Of a DNA stretch of 64,000 nucleotides, positions 45,206 through 56,949 are shown piece by piece. Within the stretch, counting starts at the first letter, position 1, and each line of letters begins with the position of its first letter. The stretch is from the NCBI RefSeq assembly GCF_036850765.1, contig NC_089492.1:169258296-169322295 (forward strand), in the 5' to 3' direction. Position numbers and translations under genes: made by a program. The notes under the pieces are model-generated. The model made no database searches. It was not told the origin of the DNA and was given only the letters and a program-made list of their open reading frames with translations. Source of the stretch: Saccopteryx bilineata. Taxonomy: Eukaryota; Chordata; Mammalia; Chiroptera; Emballonuridae.

Positions 45206-45587
45206 ACTCTTTCCTCCTCAATAATAATTAGAGAGTGTTGCTCTGGGTAATTTCTCACACACAATGCTAAGCATAGTGTCATTTGCTCCAGGTTAAAAAA
45301 AAATAATAGAACCCACATCTTCTGACTCTTAATCCTGAATTTGCACTATGTTACATAGTTAGCTGCCTTTGGGCCATGAATTCTGAATTTTTCTCATTGT
45401 ATGTGTCCAAATACCAAATGCCGGACAGATGTGTGCACGCACACACACACATTCACACTCACTCATGGGGGCTCCTTAGAGATTTGGGTCTGAGCACATT
45501 GTAATTGTGAGCACAGAATGTGTGCAGTTACTGCAGTGTCCATAGCCAGTAAGTGCCCAGCTGATAGTGGTGTGGTCAGGTGTTTTC
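45206..45587. other. short (CA)n and unrecognised sequence
   Basis: A short CACACACACA run at 45440-45450; otherwise nothing recognised. Confidence 0.35.
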
Positions 45588-45602
45588 AAAACTTTCTTTC
45601 TG

Positions 45603-45922
45603 GCCTGACCAGGCGGTGGTGCAGTGGATAGGGTATCAGGTTTGGACGTGGAAAACCCAGGTTTGAAACTCCGAGGTCTCTAGCTTGAGTGTGGGCTCAT
45701 CTGATTTGAGCAAGGCTCACCAGCTTGGGCCCAAGGTCGCTGGCTTGAGCAAGGGGTCACTTGCTCTGCTGTAGTCTCCTCTACCCCCTCCCTGGTCAAG
45801 GCACATATTTATGAAAAAGCAATCAATGAACAATTAAGGTGCCACAACGAAGAATTGATGCTTCTCATCTCCCTTCCTGTAGCTGTCTCTGTCACACAAA
45901 AAAGCAAACAAAAAAATAACAA
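45603..45922 (+). mobile_element. VES-type SINE, type C
   Basis: Starts GCCTGACCAGGCGGTGGTGC, then TCTCTAGCTTGAGTGTGGGC, CACCAGCTTGGGCCCAAGGT and GAAAAAGCAATCAATGAACA. Duplication AAAACTTTCTTTCTG (45588-45602) / AAAACTTCCTTTCTG (45923-45937). Confidence 0.92.
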
Positions 45923-45937
45923 AAAACTTCCTTTCTG

Positions 45938-46704
45938 GTGTAAGTTGTTACATTGATTTCTGGAGCTGTTGGCATGCGAAACAGCCCTAGAGACTACAGG
46001 AAATCCCAGGGCCCACTCCTGTTGTGGACTCCCTTCCACCTCACCCCCTTCTGCCGCCTTTCCCATCCCCATTTAAGTAAATCTGCTTCTTAGAATTCTG
46101 ACTAGTACTGGCCCCACCTGATGTTTGCTGTGGTTGCTGCCAGTTAGCTACCTTCACAGATTACTCAATATCCCATTTTGACATGTCCTTTGATTTGTTT
46201 ATTCTTTTTAAATTAAAGTGTATGCTTATACTTTTACTGATGAGTGAACATGGTTTTCATTGTTTTAGATAATTTGTGAGGAACTTATTTTGTATTTTCT
46301 AAGTTTAAGAAGGCTTGGTTTGTTGATCTCTTATAGTAATATGTATTCTATTCGGGAGAGCTGACTGTTTCTCATGGCTGAGTCACAGGCAGGGAGCTGG
46401 TTGGTGTCTATATTCTCTCTTCTGGAATTTAAATGTTGTGGGATTACTCTTCTAATTGCAGAATGAGAGCTTGCTATGGAAATACTGTTTGGTGATTTTG
46501 AACTATGCCTTAACTATAAATATTTATTTAAGGAAATGTAAAATTAAATTACATTTCACTTCTGCAAACAGTATAGATAGACTTTTGGGGAGAATATTTC
46601 AGGCCAACTGTAGACCCATTTTCTTAAGTTTATTCCTCCTTTCTCTTGACTTAGGTAGTTTGCTTTGCTTTTTTGATCCATTTCATCTTGGGTTTCTTTT
46701 TTTC
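45938..46704. other. no recognised feature
   Basis: Unique-looking; no supported frame. Confidence 0.35.
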
Positions 46705-46718
46705 TTTCCCCAGTTTTT

Positions 46719-47066
46719 TTTTTTGTTTGTTTGTTTGTTTTTTTTGTTTTTGTTTTTTTTTACAGAGGCAGAGATAGACAGGGACAGACAGACAGGAATG
46801 GAGAGAGATGAGAAGCATCAATCATCAGTTTCTCGTTGCGACTTCTTAGTTGTTCATTGATTGCTTTCTCACATGTGCCTTGACCGTGGGCCTTCAGCAG
46901 ACCGAGTAACCCCCTGCTGGAGCCAGCGACCTTGGGTCCAAGCTGGTGAGCTCTTTGCTCAAGCCAGATGAGCCCGCGCTCAAGCTGGCGACCTCGGGGT
47001 CTTGAACCTGGGTCCTTCCGCATCCCAGTCCGATGCTCTATCCACTAAGCCACCACCTGGTCAGGC
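46719..47066 (-). mobile_element. VES-type SINE, type C, young-looking
   Basis: Antisense, ends CACCTGGTCAGGC, with TTGCTTTCTCACATGTGCCT and CTCAAGCCAGATGAGCCCGC. Perfect duplication TTTCCCCAGTTTTT at 46705-46718 and 47067-47080. Confidence 0.95.
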
Positions 47067-47080
47067 TTTCCCCAGTTTTT

Positions 47081-48989
47081 TATAAAAATTTACTATTTCT
47101 AATTGTAGCATGTCTTGTTGCTAAAGCATAGGCAGTATTGAGGAACCCAGGGTTACAGGGCTATGAGCAAGTATGTCAGGTAAATAAAATATTATGTTCT
47201 TATGCCCCTATCCTTTTCCCCTCAAACACATTTTGAGGTTGACATCCTAAGTAGAGTTAACTATGGGAGTTTAGGATAAGATGACTCAGAGTGTGGGGGG
47301 AGCACTGCTGTCTGTGGCTAGGCCTAGCATGTCTGGGGTTTTCATTCATGGTGGTCTAGGAGTTCTCATCGTGTCACAGGAGCACAGCGATACCCTAATA
47401 ATATCAGCAGTAATAGGTCTGGGTTGAGTCCATGTGTAATTGTTTTAAGTCTTTAGCACACATTCAAAGCATATTTCTGAGGAATAACCCATGGTTTGGT
47501 GAGTGGTAGGGAGGATACCACTTGTCAGGCTTGAGGGGACTGTGGTCAGAGGACATCAGTATTTATTCTTCTGATCTTGTTCTTTAGGAGTAAGCTCCTT
47601 GGCCTGGTACTTGTGTGGTGAGCATTTCTCAAGGCACATTCCTTTCTTTTTTGTTCTTACTTGTGAAATATGGGAGAAACAGCCAACGAAATAGACAAGT
47701 CATCTTTTTTTCCTAGCATCTTGTAAAAACAATGTTCTTTCTTTCGTAGCTTCCCCAAAATGGGTTAGGGGGAATTGGGTGACATGTGGGCAATGAAGGG
47801 GTAGAGGGGGAAGAGAGAGGTGGGGGTATATAACTGATTCAAAAAGTACCCTTTAAATTGTTTGTATATTGAATTATTTGAGCCTCTCATGCCTCAGATG
47901 TATGAATCTTGACTATGATGTGGACAGTGTGTGTCACATTCATTTACACACGTGGGCTGCTTTGCATTTATACTGTATTCTGCCTCAGTGTCATCCCGAA
48001 GTAGTCAGCATGGGAGAGGTGTCCACTGTATGTTTCTTGGCTACTGGCCTCATGCCTGCTCACACCCCTCACAGTAGAGGTGACCTCATGGTCTGGAATG
48101 GAAGTTGTGTGGCTGTTTGTTGGACAGCAGCACTTTCCAAATTTGATGGTGTTTAGTTCCCCATTTGATTTTTGTTACCTTTTCCTTCCAAACCTCCCTT
48201 CCTTCCTTTCAGGGTTGTAAAGTAGATTAAGATTAATTTTATATTGCAATTGAAATTTGTATGACGTGCCCAAGGATAAATGAAACTACCCATAGTATTG
48301 GAAACCTGGTCTGTGAATGAAAAGTTACTTGAAAGTCATTGAAAATAAAATAGTGTCGGAGTCACATAGCCATACAGGTTGACATTTCTTAGGCAGTGTT
48401 CACAGTGTACCAAGTGTTCTTTGATTAAACAGTGAATTTCTCAGTGATTCATGTTTTTAGCTGAAATGTGGCATTTTCGTATTAGTCCAACTGTTCGTTG
48501 GTTCACTTTTGGCTCAGGAGAGAATACCACTTCCTGTATCAACCTGCATTTTCTCATAAAACACCCAGCCCATTTTCTGGTTAAAACAGTTGAGAAGCTC
48601 ATGCCTCATACCAGAAGGCACATAGTGTTAGGAAGTTACAGGATAAAGGAGGAGGGAAGGAAAGGATGGCATTTATAGTACACTGAACCAGGCACGGCCC
48701 TAGTGCCTTCCCCTAGAAGGATTTGCTGAGCATGTTTAAGTTACCCATCTGTGGTTGTAGACCTTGAAGGTGCCGAGTTGGAATTCAAGCTCTCACTATA
48801 CTGCACCAACAGTGTTACTGGCTATGGCCAGATCATTATCATTGCCAGCCACTGTCCTTCATTCACTTATGAAACCATGTCAGTCTCAGGAGACCAAGCC
48901 CCAGTTTTGTTGGTGCCAGGCTCCAAGTGCAGGGAGTACTGGCAGACTTCCACAGCCTGGCATTGGAGGCAGCAGCAGATGATAGAACA
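47081..48989. other. no recognised feature
   Basis: Unique-looking; frames at 47869-48156 and 48751-49116 show no recognisable domain. Confidence 0.35.
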
Positions 48990-49265
48990 ATGGCAGTCCT
49001 GTGCTTGTTTCAGAGTGAATGATGGAGTAACAGTAGCCATCATTGTTATGTGTTTTGTGCATGCCAGGAGTTATTTAGCTCCAGGAGTGGAGCATACTTG
49101 TACTTACACTATCTGATTTAATCAATCCTTTACATTATTGCTGTGAGGCAAGCACTGTGATTATCTTCATTTTTTTAGATGTTAAACCTGGCGTTTGCAG
49201 ATGCTTGGGAAGTTTGCCTGAGATTGTATAGAGCTAGTCAGTGGCAGAGCTATGATTTGACTTTC
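48990..49265 (-). repeat. MIR SINE, antisense
   Basis: ATTTAATCAATCCTTTACAT, GTGAGGCAAGCACTGTGATT and GAGCTAGTCAGTGGCAGAGC match the antisense MIR consensus in order; the left part (GTTTTGTGCATGCCAGGAGT) is weaker. Confidence 0.78.
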
Positions 49266-49328
49266 TTGGTAAGCTTAACCACTTTGATTAAAATGTTAAT
49301 CAGATTTGCCTTTGATTAAAAGTTAACT

Positions 49329-49650
49329 GAGGCACTGGCTGGTGGCTCAGTGCATAGAGCATTGGCCCAGTGTGCGGGCATCCGGGTTCAGTTTGCAGTC
49401 AGGGCACACATGAGAAGTGACCATATGCTTCTCCTCCCCCTGCCCCCCTTCTCACCATCTTGCAGCCAATGGCTTGATTGGTTTGAGTGTGGCCCCAGGT
49501 GCTGAGGATAGCTCCTTTGGAGCACATCAACCTTAGGTGCTTAAAATAGCTCAGCACTCAAGCATCAGCCCCAAATGGTGGTGTTGGGTGGATCCCTGTC
49601 AGGGCAAATGTGGGAGTCTGCCTCACTGTTTCCCCTCTTCTCACCTAAAA
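49329..49650 (+). mobile_element. VES-type SINE, older type A relative
   Basis: GGCACTGGCTGGTGGCTCAG head, CTTGATTGGTTTGAGTGTGG and GTGGGAGTCTGCCTCACTGT body. Perfect duplication AAAAGTTAACT at 49318-49328 and 49651-49661. Confidence 0.93.
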
Positions 49651-49661
49651 AAAAGTTAACT

Positions 49662-51032
49662 CAGTTTCTACAGTGCATTTCCCTTTCTCTACCACACACA
49701 TTTTCAAAGAAAAATTTTGTTTGAAATGAAATGAACACTCACTGTGCTGCTTGCAGAGACGAGAACTGCGCTTCTGCCAGGGAGGACTTCGCAAGATGGG
49801 GTTGGGCCCCATATTTTTTGTTGATGTCCTGGAGTTTGAGGAATGGAGTTGGTTGGCAGTCTAAGGTAACATGTAACTCTGACTTATGAAACAATGATGT
49901 GGATTTTAACAAGTATGTGTACTACTTACAGCTTTTTTATGTTGTCCTTCCAGACATTGTTGTTTGCAGGATCCACTGAGTTTTTTTAACCCAAATGTAT
50001 GACGGTAGGACACCCAGTGCAAACATGTCCAGGTTCCAGTCTACAAAGTTGTCCATTTGTTCTAGGCAGTGCTCATTATAGAAACTGCCAACACACTGAG
50101 ACATTTTGGTGATTGCTTTGGATTGAGTCATTTGTGTACCTTTTAGACAGTTACCTTAACCTTTAGTGATTTAGAGAGTTAGGACCATTCAACCAAGATG
50201 GCTTAATTCTTTAAACCACAAAAGGTTGAAGCAGGGGTTCTTGTGGGCATTTTAGTTCCTGCTGCTTGGGGATTATGCTGGTGGCCTTGGCACAAGCCAT
50301 CCCCACCCCCCCAGAAGGGTGAGAACCACCGCTTTGGGGGTGGTGATAATGGTGTCTTTCTAGTTTCTATTTCCTGTGAAAGGAAGAGGAGGGAATGAAT
50401 GCCTGGCCAGTGTGTGTGTGTGTGGCACTTTCTATTGTTTCTATTAGTTGGAAAGGCTCAGAATTAATCACTTTTGTTTTTGAGTGTTAGATGAACACCT
50501 CACATTGCATTTTCTGTTTAAGTGGCTTTGAAACGCTTTCAAGGGCAGAGAGAATCCACAGAGCATCTCTTAACACTAAATGTGTTTTCATCTTGTGGCC
50601 TGATTCAGTGGGAAGTCACTTTCAAGCACTATGTGTTATGATTTGGTCATAGTATATTGGAAGCACTGAGCTGGGGCAGAGTGGACGAAAGCAAAACCCA
50701 TGAGAACATAAAGTGGCACATTGGCTGGTAGGAAAAGTAGCAACACTTGCTCACTTCTCAGCAGCTCTGTTTGGGAAGGGAGAGCCTGATGACTTTTTTG
50801 GTATATAAGGCAAAGGTGTGGAAATGGAAGGGAAGAACATGATGATATTGTTCATAGTGGCTGCAAAAACCCAGCACTTTTGCCTGCTGTCTCCAGATAG
50901 TGAATTAGCATGATGTGGTTAAATGCATCCGTCTTTGTTATTTATGCTATGTTCCAGAAATAATTTATGGTGAATATTTCCTATCCAGGGAAACCTATTG
51001 AGGGAGTGAAACAATTATGGGTATGAGCAGTT
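49662..51032. other. no recognised feature apart from a possible short hAT MITE
   Basis: Segment 50232-50331 has CAGGGGTTCTTGTGGG at the left and GGGTGAGAACCACCG at the right, like hAT-Charlie inverted repeats, but no duplication matches. The rest shows nothing recognised. Confidence 0.3.
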
Positions 51033-51047
51033 AAGAAAACATAATGA

Positions 51048-51242
51048 GCCTGACCTGTGGCAGTGCAGTGGATAAAGAGTCTGCCTGAACCACAGGTTAC
51101 TCGTTTGAAAGCCTGGGCTTGGCCAGGTCAAAGCACATACAACAGGCAAGCAACGAACAGCTGAAGTGAAGACACTGTATTTCTCGCTCCCTACACCCTG
51201 CCTTGTTCTGTAAAATCAATAAATAAAATCTTTAAAGGAAGA
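51048..51242 (+). mobile_element. VES-type SINE, type B
   Basis: Head GCCTGACCTGTGGCAGTGCA, CAGGTTACTCGTTTGAAAGC (B box region) and tail AATCAATAAATAAAATC. Duplication AAGAAAACATAATGA (51033-51047) / AAGAAAACTTAATGA (51243-51257). Confidence 0.93.
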
Positions 51243-51257
51243 AAGAAAACTTAATGA

Positions 51258-53155
51258 AAAATTGACCTTATTTGCTAGATTTGGGAGTCACTAATGATTA
51301 AAAGAGTGATACCAGATTTGTCGTATGCTTTTTAAACATATTGATGTTTTAATGTCTTTTTCTTTTTTTAAAGCAGAGTGAAAAATTCTCATACATTATG
51401 CTAAAAATTCATAAAGGTTTTCTTGTGGGCTTCCTAGTAAAGGCCCTTTGTGTGTTACTCAGACTCTTGAGTTCACATGACCAATGCTGGGGAATCAATA
51501 GCTGCTCAGACACGGTGAAGGGCAAGGCTGGCGCATCTTCCTGCCCCTTTCATTCCTGTCTGTCCCTTGTCCACCACCTTTCGCACATGTCTCCAGTTGT
51601 CCCCGGCCCCAAGTGAAACTCCTCTGGAAGAAAAACATGACTCATATTAGTAGGTGGCCAGAAACAACTGTTGAGGGAACAGAAGCTCCAGAAAAATGGT
51701 ACTTGATTGTTTCTGCATCTGCACAGATTGAGTTTTTGGTCCCTCTGTCTGTTTTGTCCCCACCCTTTTTGTTTTTAATCCCTTTCTCCCCCAACTTTGA
51801 TCCCATTTGCCTCTCTTTTTTTCTCCATTGAGCAGAGTAGCCTGTTCAGTGGAGAACACCTTGCAGTCATGCAGAATCCTTGAGAGCAGTGTGTTGTCCT
51901 TGAACTTGAGAGCTGATCCAGGCTTGTCTCCGGCTCTCTGGGTGCCCACCAGTGTATACAGACAAGTACAGTTTCCCCGTGAACAATGAATGAAGGGGAT
52001 AGGGGCTCTGATCCCTTTGCAGTTGAGAATCTGTGTAGCTGTGCATCCCTCCACATCCATGGGTTCCCACCTGCAGACTGAAAATACAGACCTGTGTTTA
52101 CTGCCTGTCTTTTCTTTCACTGGGTGACGTTAGTGAGTATACATCTGTGTACTAGCTTTCACCATATTTCTGTTTATTCAGAGCATGAGTTTCTTATGTT
52201 AAACATTCTCTGGGTTAGTTTTCCTTTTTAATTGGCCACTCTTCTGATCACTTGATCCAATTTGTTGTATTTTAGCAAAATTCCGTGCTCCAGAAATCAG
52301 AATTTTAGTGTATGAATTTCCCAGACACATTTTCTTTAGACCTTACTGATCAGTTTGCATTCTTTGAGGGAGATTCTTTTAATTTATTATGAGAATGTTG
52401 TGAAAGTACTTACAACATAACCTGTGTACTTTAAATCTGAGAGTGTCTGAGCTTCCTCCTTCATCTTTGGAAAGGGCTTGATGGTGGCACATTTGTAATT
52501 CGGCCCCTTTCTTTCAGTAGGAAATAGGTGTTAAAGTACAACTCGTAATTTTTTTGTTAGAAGGAAAAATATTTTCCCTTATGAGCACTTTGGAGCTTTG
52601 AACCATAGCACATGCATGAGTAACAAACAATTCTTTACACTTTTCTTTAGTTTCTTGACTGAGGTAGATATGAAGCACTTCCAAAAAATGTTCTCCTCAC
52701 TTCACTGTGAGATGGGTCTTGTGTGTGTGCCTGCTTGATTCCAGGACTGGAATGACACATGCCCAGGGCTCTGTAAAGGGAATTGGCCTTCATTTTACTC
52801 TACTGAGCTGTATGTGGCTTTTCTGGGTCTATAAGAGGAATTTTCTGGGCTTTGCGTGTCTTGGAGATTTTGTTTAGTTTTTTTTGGTTGGGATGGGGTG
52901 AAAAGTTTCATGCTATTGATGAGGTTTAGATAAGCTCACTAGAGTGAATACTTCTGAGTAGAAAGGTATGCTCACTATCAGCCTAAGGTAATAGGCAGAA
53001 TTTGGCACAACCATTACTGGGTCAGCTGTGTTTCAAGAGGTCATTGAAACATTTGATCTCAATGAAATCATGGCATCACAAGTGCTTATTCTTCAACTTG
53101 CTGTAGGATTTCAGTATGAGCCCTTAATACAGATCTCATGAGGCTAAGGGGGACT
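51258..53155. other. no recognised feature
   Basis: About 1.9 kb. A 157-codon minus frame (51647-52120) has no recognisable domain and overlaps competing frames; not supported as a gene. Confidence 0.35.
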
Positions 53156-53171
53156 CTGGAAGCTGAGTTTT

Positions 53172-53490
53172 CATTCGTTCATTCATTTATTCATTCATGT
53201 GAGAGGAGGGAGATAGAGAGACGGACTCCTGCATGCGCCCTGACTGGGATCCATCCGGCAATCCCCGTCTGGGGCTGATGCTCAAATCACCTCAGGCTAC
53301 TGTCAGCACCTGAGGCCAATGCTTGGACCAGTCAAGCCACAGTAGCTGTGAAAGAGGGAGAGAAAGAAGGGGGAGAGGAAGCGGGTGAGAAGCAGATGGT
53401 CACTTCTCATGTGTGCCCTGACCAGGGATTGAACCTGAGACATCAGCACGCTGCGCCAACACTCTATCCACTGAGTCAACCAGCCAGGGC
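53172..53490 (-). mobile_element. VES-type SINE, older type A relative
   Basis: Antisense, ends GAGTCAACCAGCCAGGGC. CTCCTGCATGCGCCCTGACT body. Perfect 16-bp duplication CTGGAAGCTGAGTTTT at 53156-53171 and 53491-53506. Confidence 0.95.
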
Positions 53491-53506
53491 CTGGAAGCTG
53501 AGTTTT

Positions 53507-54745
53507 TAAAGTAATACATATAGTCTTGGAAGACCCTCTTCTGGGAAGATGATAAGTCAGATATGTATGTGTCAAACTTGTGGTAACTAGCCATTTTACA
53601 TCTTTTATTTGCGAAGGAGTGCTAACAGGGAGACTTACAGGCACATTGAAAATTCTCAGGGGCCTTTTATTTTGTTATTTATGGCTCATCGCAGGTCAGT
53701 GATTAAGGCCAGCAAAATTATTACTTACTACAGTTCTCCCGGGATGCAGTGTTTTCAACCACCCTCCCTGGATAACCTGAACCTGGGCAGAGCCCATAGT
53801 TTTGCTGTAGATACTCATTCTCTTTTGAGAGAAAACTTATGGCCTGAAGAACGGAAAGCAGACACCTGTGAAATTTGGCAGTGGTCAGGAATATAGGCAT
53901 TAGGAATAATCTCATACATCAGGCAGCATTTTCTTTTGCAGTTAAATTGATCTCTTGGGGAGTTTGGTGGAAAAAGGATTGCCATTCTACTTGAGATATT
54001 TTAGACTTCTCATTTTTAGTTTTCATTAGAAGATAAAGGCTCATTAAATTAGGTTAGCTTTCTCTCCATTGGAATAAAATTTGCTTCTTTGGGTTTCCTT
54101 GGGCTTTAATTCTATAAGAAAGAGGTCTTACCTATTTTCATTTTTACTAAGGAGTCTTGTATGATACAATCTCATTGGCATTTCCTCTTAAATCTGCTGT
54201 TCAGATTTGTCCAACCAAGAGGAAGGGTTGGACAAAGGGAAGCTGTCATCTAATTGAAAATTAACTGAACTTTTTTTTTTAATTCCTTAAAAATTTTTTT
54301 ACTCCATTTCAATTAAGCCTTTAAAGTATTTTTGGGTTTTCATCCTATCTACATATGTTCTTAAACTGGCTCTCAGAGTACTGAGACATCTGCATGTGAA
54401 CTAGAGAAGGTGTTCTTCTATTTGAAGAGAAAATGGTGGAGAGGCTGAGGTAAAACACTGTTAGTTAATATAATTTTTTTTAGCTCAAATTGAGTCTTTT
54501 AACTGGTTGGCAGTTACATAATAAAAACTAGGCTGACTCCAAAGAACCAACTTTTTTATCTTTGGAATTTTAAGTCCTCTGGTAACAAAGTAATGTTTAA
54601 GCAGTAAAAACTAGAGCTTTAAAGTGAAGCAATGTGTTTTATGAACTTGTTCTAGAAGTTAAAGATATTTAATGGTTTTTCTTTTCCCTTGGCTTTGGTG
54701 TGAATTAAGTAATTCATATTTAAGATTATATGAGGTAAGGTTTTG
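53507..54745. other. no recognised feature
   Basis: Unique-looking, AT-rich to the right. Confidence 0.35.
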
Positions 54746-54750
54746 CTCTT

Positions 54751-55079
54751 TGTAATGCCAGTTGTCGAGGCCAGAAAGGTTCAATCTGGATTTGGGCAGA
54801 CCAGAGAAAGGCATTAGGCCATTCCCGTTTATTGGGTTCTCGCAGAGGTGGTCGAGCAAACAGGCTAACCACCCCTCGTAGAGGCAGGCAAGCTATCTGC
54901 AAAACCATTCCTGGAGATGGCAGGCCAGCAATCCGCACCCAGGGAAAGAACCTGTAGTCTTACATAGGCAATGCACACCATATGGCTTTCTGCCACGTGC
55001 TCATGCACTAATCAAGCAACGTGCTTGCAGCTGGTAAACCAGCAAGCAAGCCTAGCACAGCTGTTTTCCTCCCATTACA
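54751..55079 (-). repeat. 3' LTR of the provirus
   Basis: 329 bp, in its own orientation TGTAATGGGAGG...CTGGCATTACA, with TG...CA ends. AATAAA is the inverse of TTTATT at 54828-54833. Aligns throughout with 58536-58881 (for example AGCTGTG, CACGTGGC, CAATAAAC, GGCCTAATGCC versions). Confidence 0.88.
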
Positions 55080-55088
55080 CCCCTTTAG
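55080..55088 (-). other. polypurine tract
   Basis: Read on the minus strand CTAAAGGGG lies directly before the 3' LTR's TGTAAT. Purine tract at this position primes plus-strand DNA synthesis in retroviruses. Confidence 0.7.
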
Positions 55089-55122
55089 GGTTGCTCACCT
55101 CACAATCTGTGACAGGTTTCTT

Positions 55123-55305
55123 TTACAATGGTCCCTGTGTGAGGAGTGAGGTACATTGCATCCATTTTTTGCAGAAACATTGCAGACTACAGCAACAGCC
55201 TACCAAGACACAAGCTATACCAAAAATGACAATAGCTACAAAGGTACCCTTAACAATGATGTCTCCCTGAGCACTCAAGGGATGATAGACTTCTCCCTTA
55301 GATGG
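55123..55305 (-). pseudogene. possible env transmembrane-end remnant
   Basis: A short minus frame ends at TAA (55123-55125) just inside the polypurine tract. It has a hydrophobic segment of about 17 residues (TFVAIVIFGIACVLVG) followed by a cysteine-rich tail of about 25 residues. Position and layout fit the membrane anchor and cytoplasmic tail of a retroviral env. The upstream part has stops and I recognise no other env motif, so this is tentative; a chance hydrophobic frame is the alternative. Confidence 0.35.
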
Positions 55306-55711
55306 TTAGGTGCCAGCTGCCCAGAGAGTTGGCCCAACTGGAGGCCCACCTCTAGCCCCCTACCCCATGGTGCCAACAAGGCCACCCATTGTAGGTGGGG
55401 GGCCTATACAGTCCAGGACCATGTCCATTGAAACCTTTAGCCTTTAAGGAAGGCTGATGGGGCAGGCCGCAGTGTGTTGCCCTGCCATCCAAAGCCCAGC
55501 TAGAGTTAAGTATTCTTGGTGTATATCTGCAACTGGATGGGAACAGCTGCCCAGTGAAGGAGGGCCTCCACAATTGCCAAGCCCCAGTGTCAAGGGTTCG
55601 CATTCAAAATCTGAGTACTGCCCACAAGTGGCATGCCTATCCGGAAAGGGAGCTGGTGCCCCCTCTTGTCACAGTCCCTGCTTCAAGAGTTCATTATATT
55701 GCTCTATGATA

Positions 55712-56306
55712 CTAGTGGCCTGTGGGTGGTAGGGAATATGTTACTTCCAATGTACCCCCCAGGTCTTGAGCCCATTGCTTCACAATGGAACCAGTGAAAT
55801 GGGTACCATTGTCACTTTCAAGAACCAGTGGCTGCCCATAGGCAGCACTGAACTGATCCAGAACCCATATGACTGCCCTCTGGTCTGGGTTATGGATGGG
55901 GTAGGCAGCAAGCAGACCACTGGCAGTATCTACACAGGTGACCGCATTCTGGCACCCATCCAATTTCAGTAAGGGTCCAGTAATGACTACCTGCCACTGT
56001 GTCAGTAGAACCATGATCTCTCTGAATCTGTCCAGGTGATGCTGGTTGACTCTGAGAGTGCCCGTTGGAACATACTGCACAATAGTCGCAAGCTGTAAGT
56101 ACTTTTGCATAGGACACAGGCAAGTTCCACGCCTTAACCATAGCCCACATAGTTTTCTGTCCTGAATGGAGCAGATGCCAGCGGAGCCTCTGTGCCATGT
56201 CACCTGTGGGTGCAGTCTCCAACCATTGCACCTTTGCCAGGGTGTCTGCCTCATCATTCCCAGGATGGGCTAGAGAGGCATGTCCTGTGATATGATATAC
56301 TGTCAC
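55712..56306 (-). pseudogene. pol remnant: integrase (zinc domain and core)
   Basis: Two overlapping minus frames together hold an HHCC-like zinc region (HLLHSG... ACDYCAVC, in 55890-56306) and a catalytic core (TCVDTASGLLAAYPI, then ESDNGTHFTGSIVKQWA, in 55712-56257), giving the first two acidic residues of the D,D-35-E triad. The third acidic residue is past the break. The first frame starts with the end of RNase H (HITGHASLAHPGNDEADTLA). A frameshift separates zinc domain and core. Integrase would insert viral DNA in the host genome; this copy is broken. Confidence 0.85.
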
Positions 56307-56413
56307 CTGCCTCTGTTGTTCTATTTCCCATAAGTCCTGCTGTATGACCTGACTCTATAGCAGACATTGCATTACAATCCACTGGTTAATGTGCCAAGTA
56401 GCTATCCAAAGGG

Positions 56414-56932
56414 TCAGTCCACGATAGCCCAGCTGTTGGTGCAAACCAAAGGTGAAAGTTCATTATGGGCATCTAGCCATATAGCTCTTAGTTCCACCCA
56501 TTGGCTATTTTGACCCATACCTGTGTCCATCCAAATAGTCTCAGTGGCCAGATGGAAGGCTGTAGCTATCCAGCTGGCAGGTTGACCCCTGCTAGAGTCA
56601 TCAGTATACCAAGCAACCTTGGAGATGGGTGTTATCCTGTCTTGGTAGGGACTGACTTTAGGTTCTGCCTCCTGAGCCCCAACTGCACCTGATTCTAGGG
56701 TTTCATAGGTGACTGGACCCAAGACTTCCTGCAGTTCTACCCTCAATAGGCTGGTTCTAAGAGCACAGCATTGTTGCAAGATGCACCGCAGTTGGCCAGG
56801 GTGGAGGGTTCGGTCTATACCACTATGTGGTTTCATTGCCCAATCTCTCACCCATCCTGCAATGGGGTACATTGTCCTGACTGTAACCAGAGTTGTGGTC
56901 ATGGCTAGGAGGATGGCATATACAACTGCCAA
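56414..56932 (-). pseudogene. pol remnant: RNase H and end of reverse transcriptase region
   Basis: The minus frame carries WYTDDSSRGQPASWIATAFH and QWVELRAIWLDAHNE, which match the first D and the E-containing helix of retroviral RNase H, an enzyme that degrades the RNA strand during reverse transcription. The N-terminal part (GWVRDWAMKPHSGIDRTLHP) resembles the connection region. No YxDD reverse-transcriptase motif is visible to the right, so that domain is deleted or lost. Confidence 0.75.
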
Positions 56933-56949
56933 CTGATTCTCTACTAATA

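Noticed and set aside
48751..49116. 121-codon plus-strand frame
   Set aside because: Runs into an antisense MIR and shows no recognisable domain.
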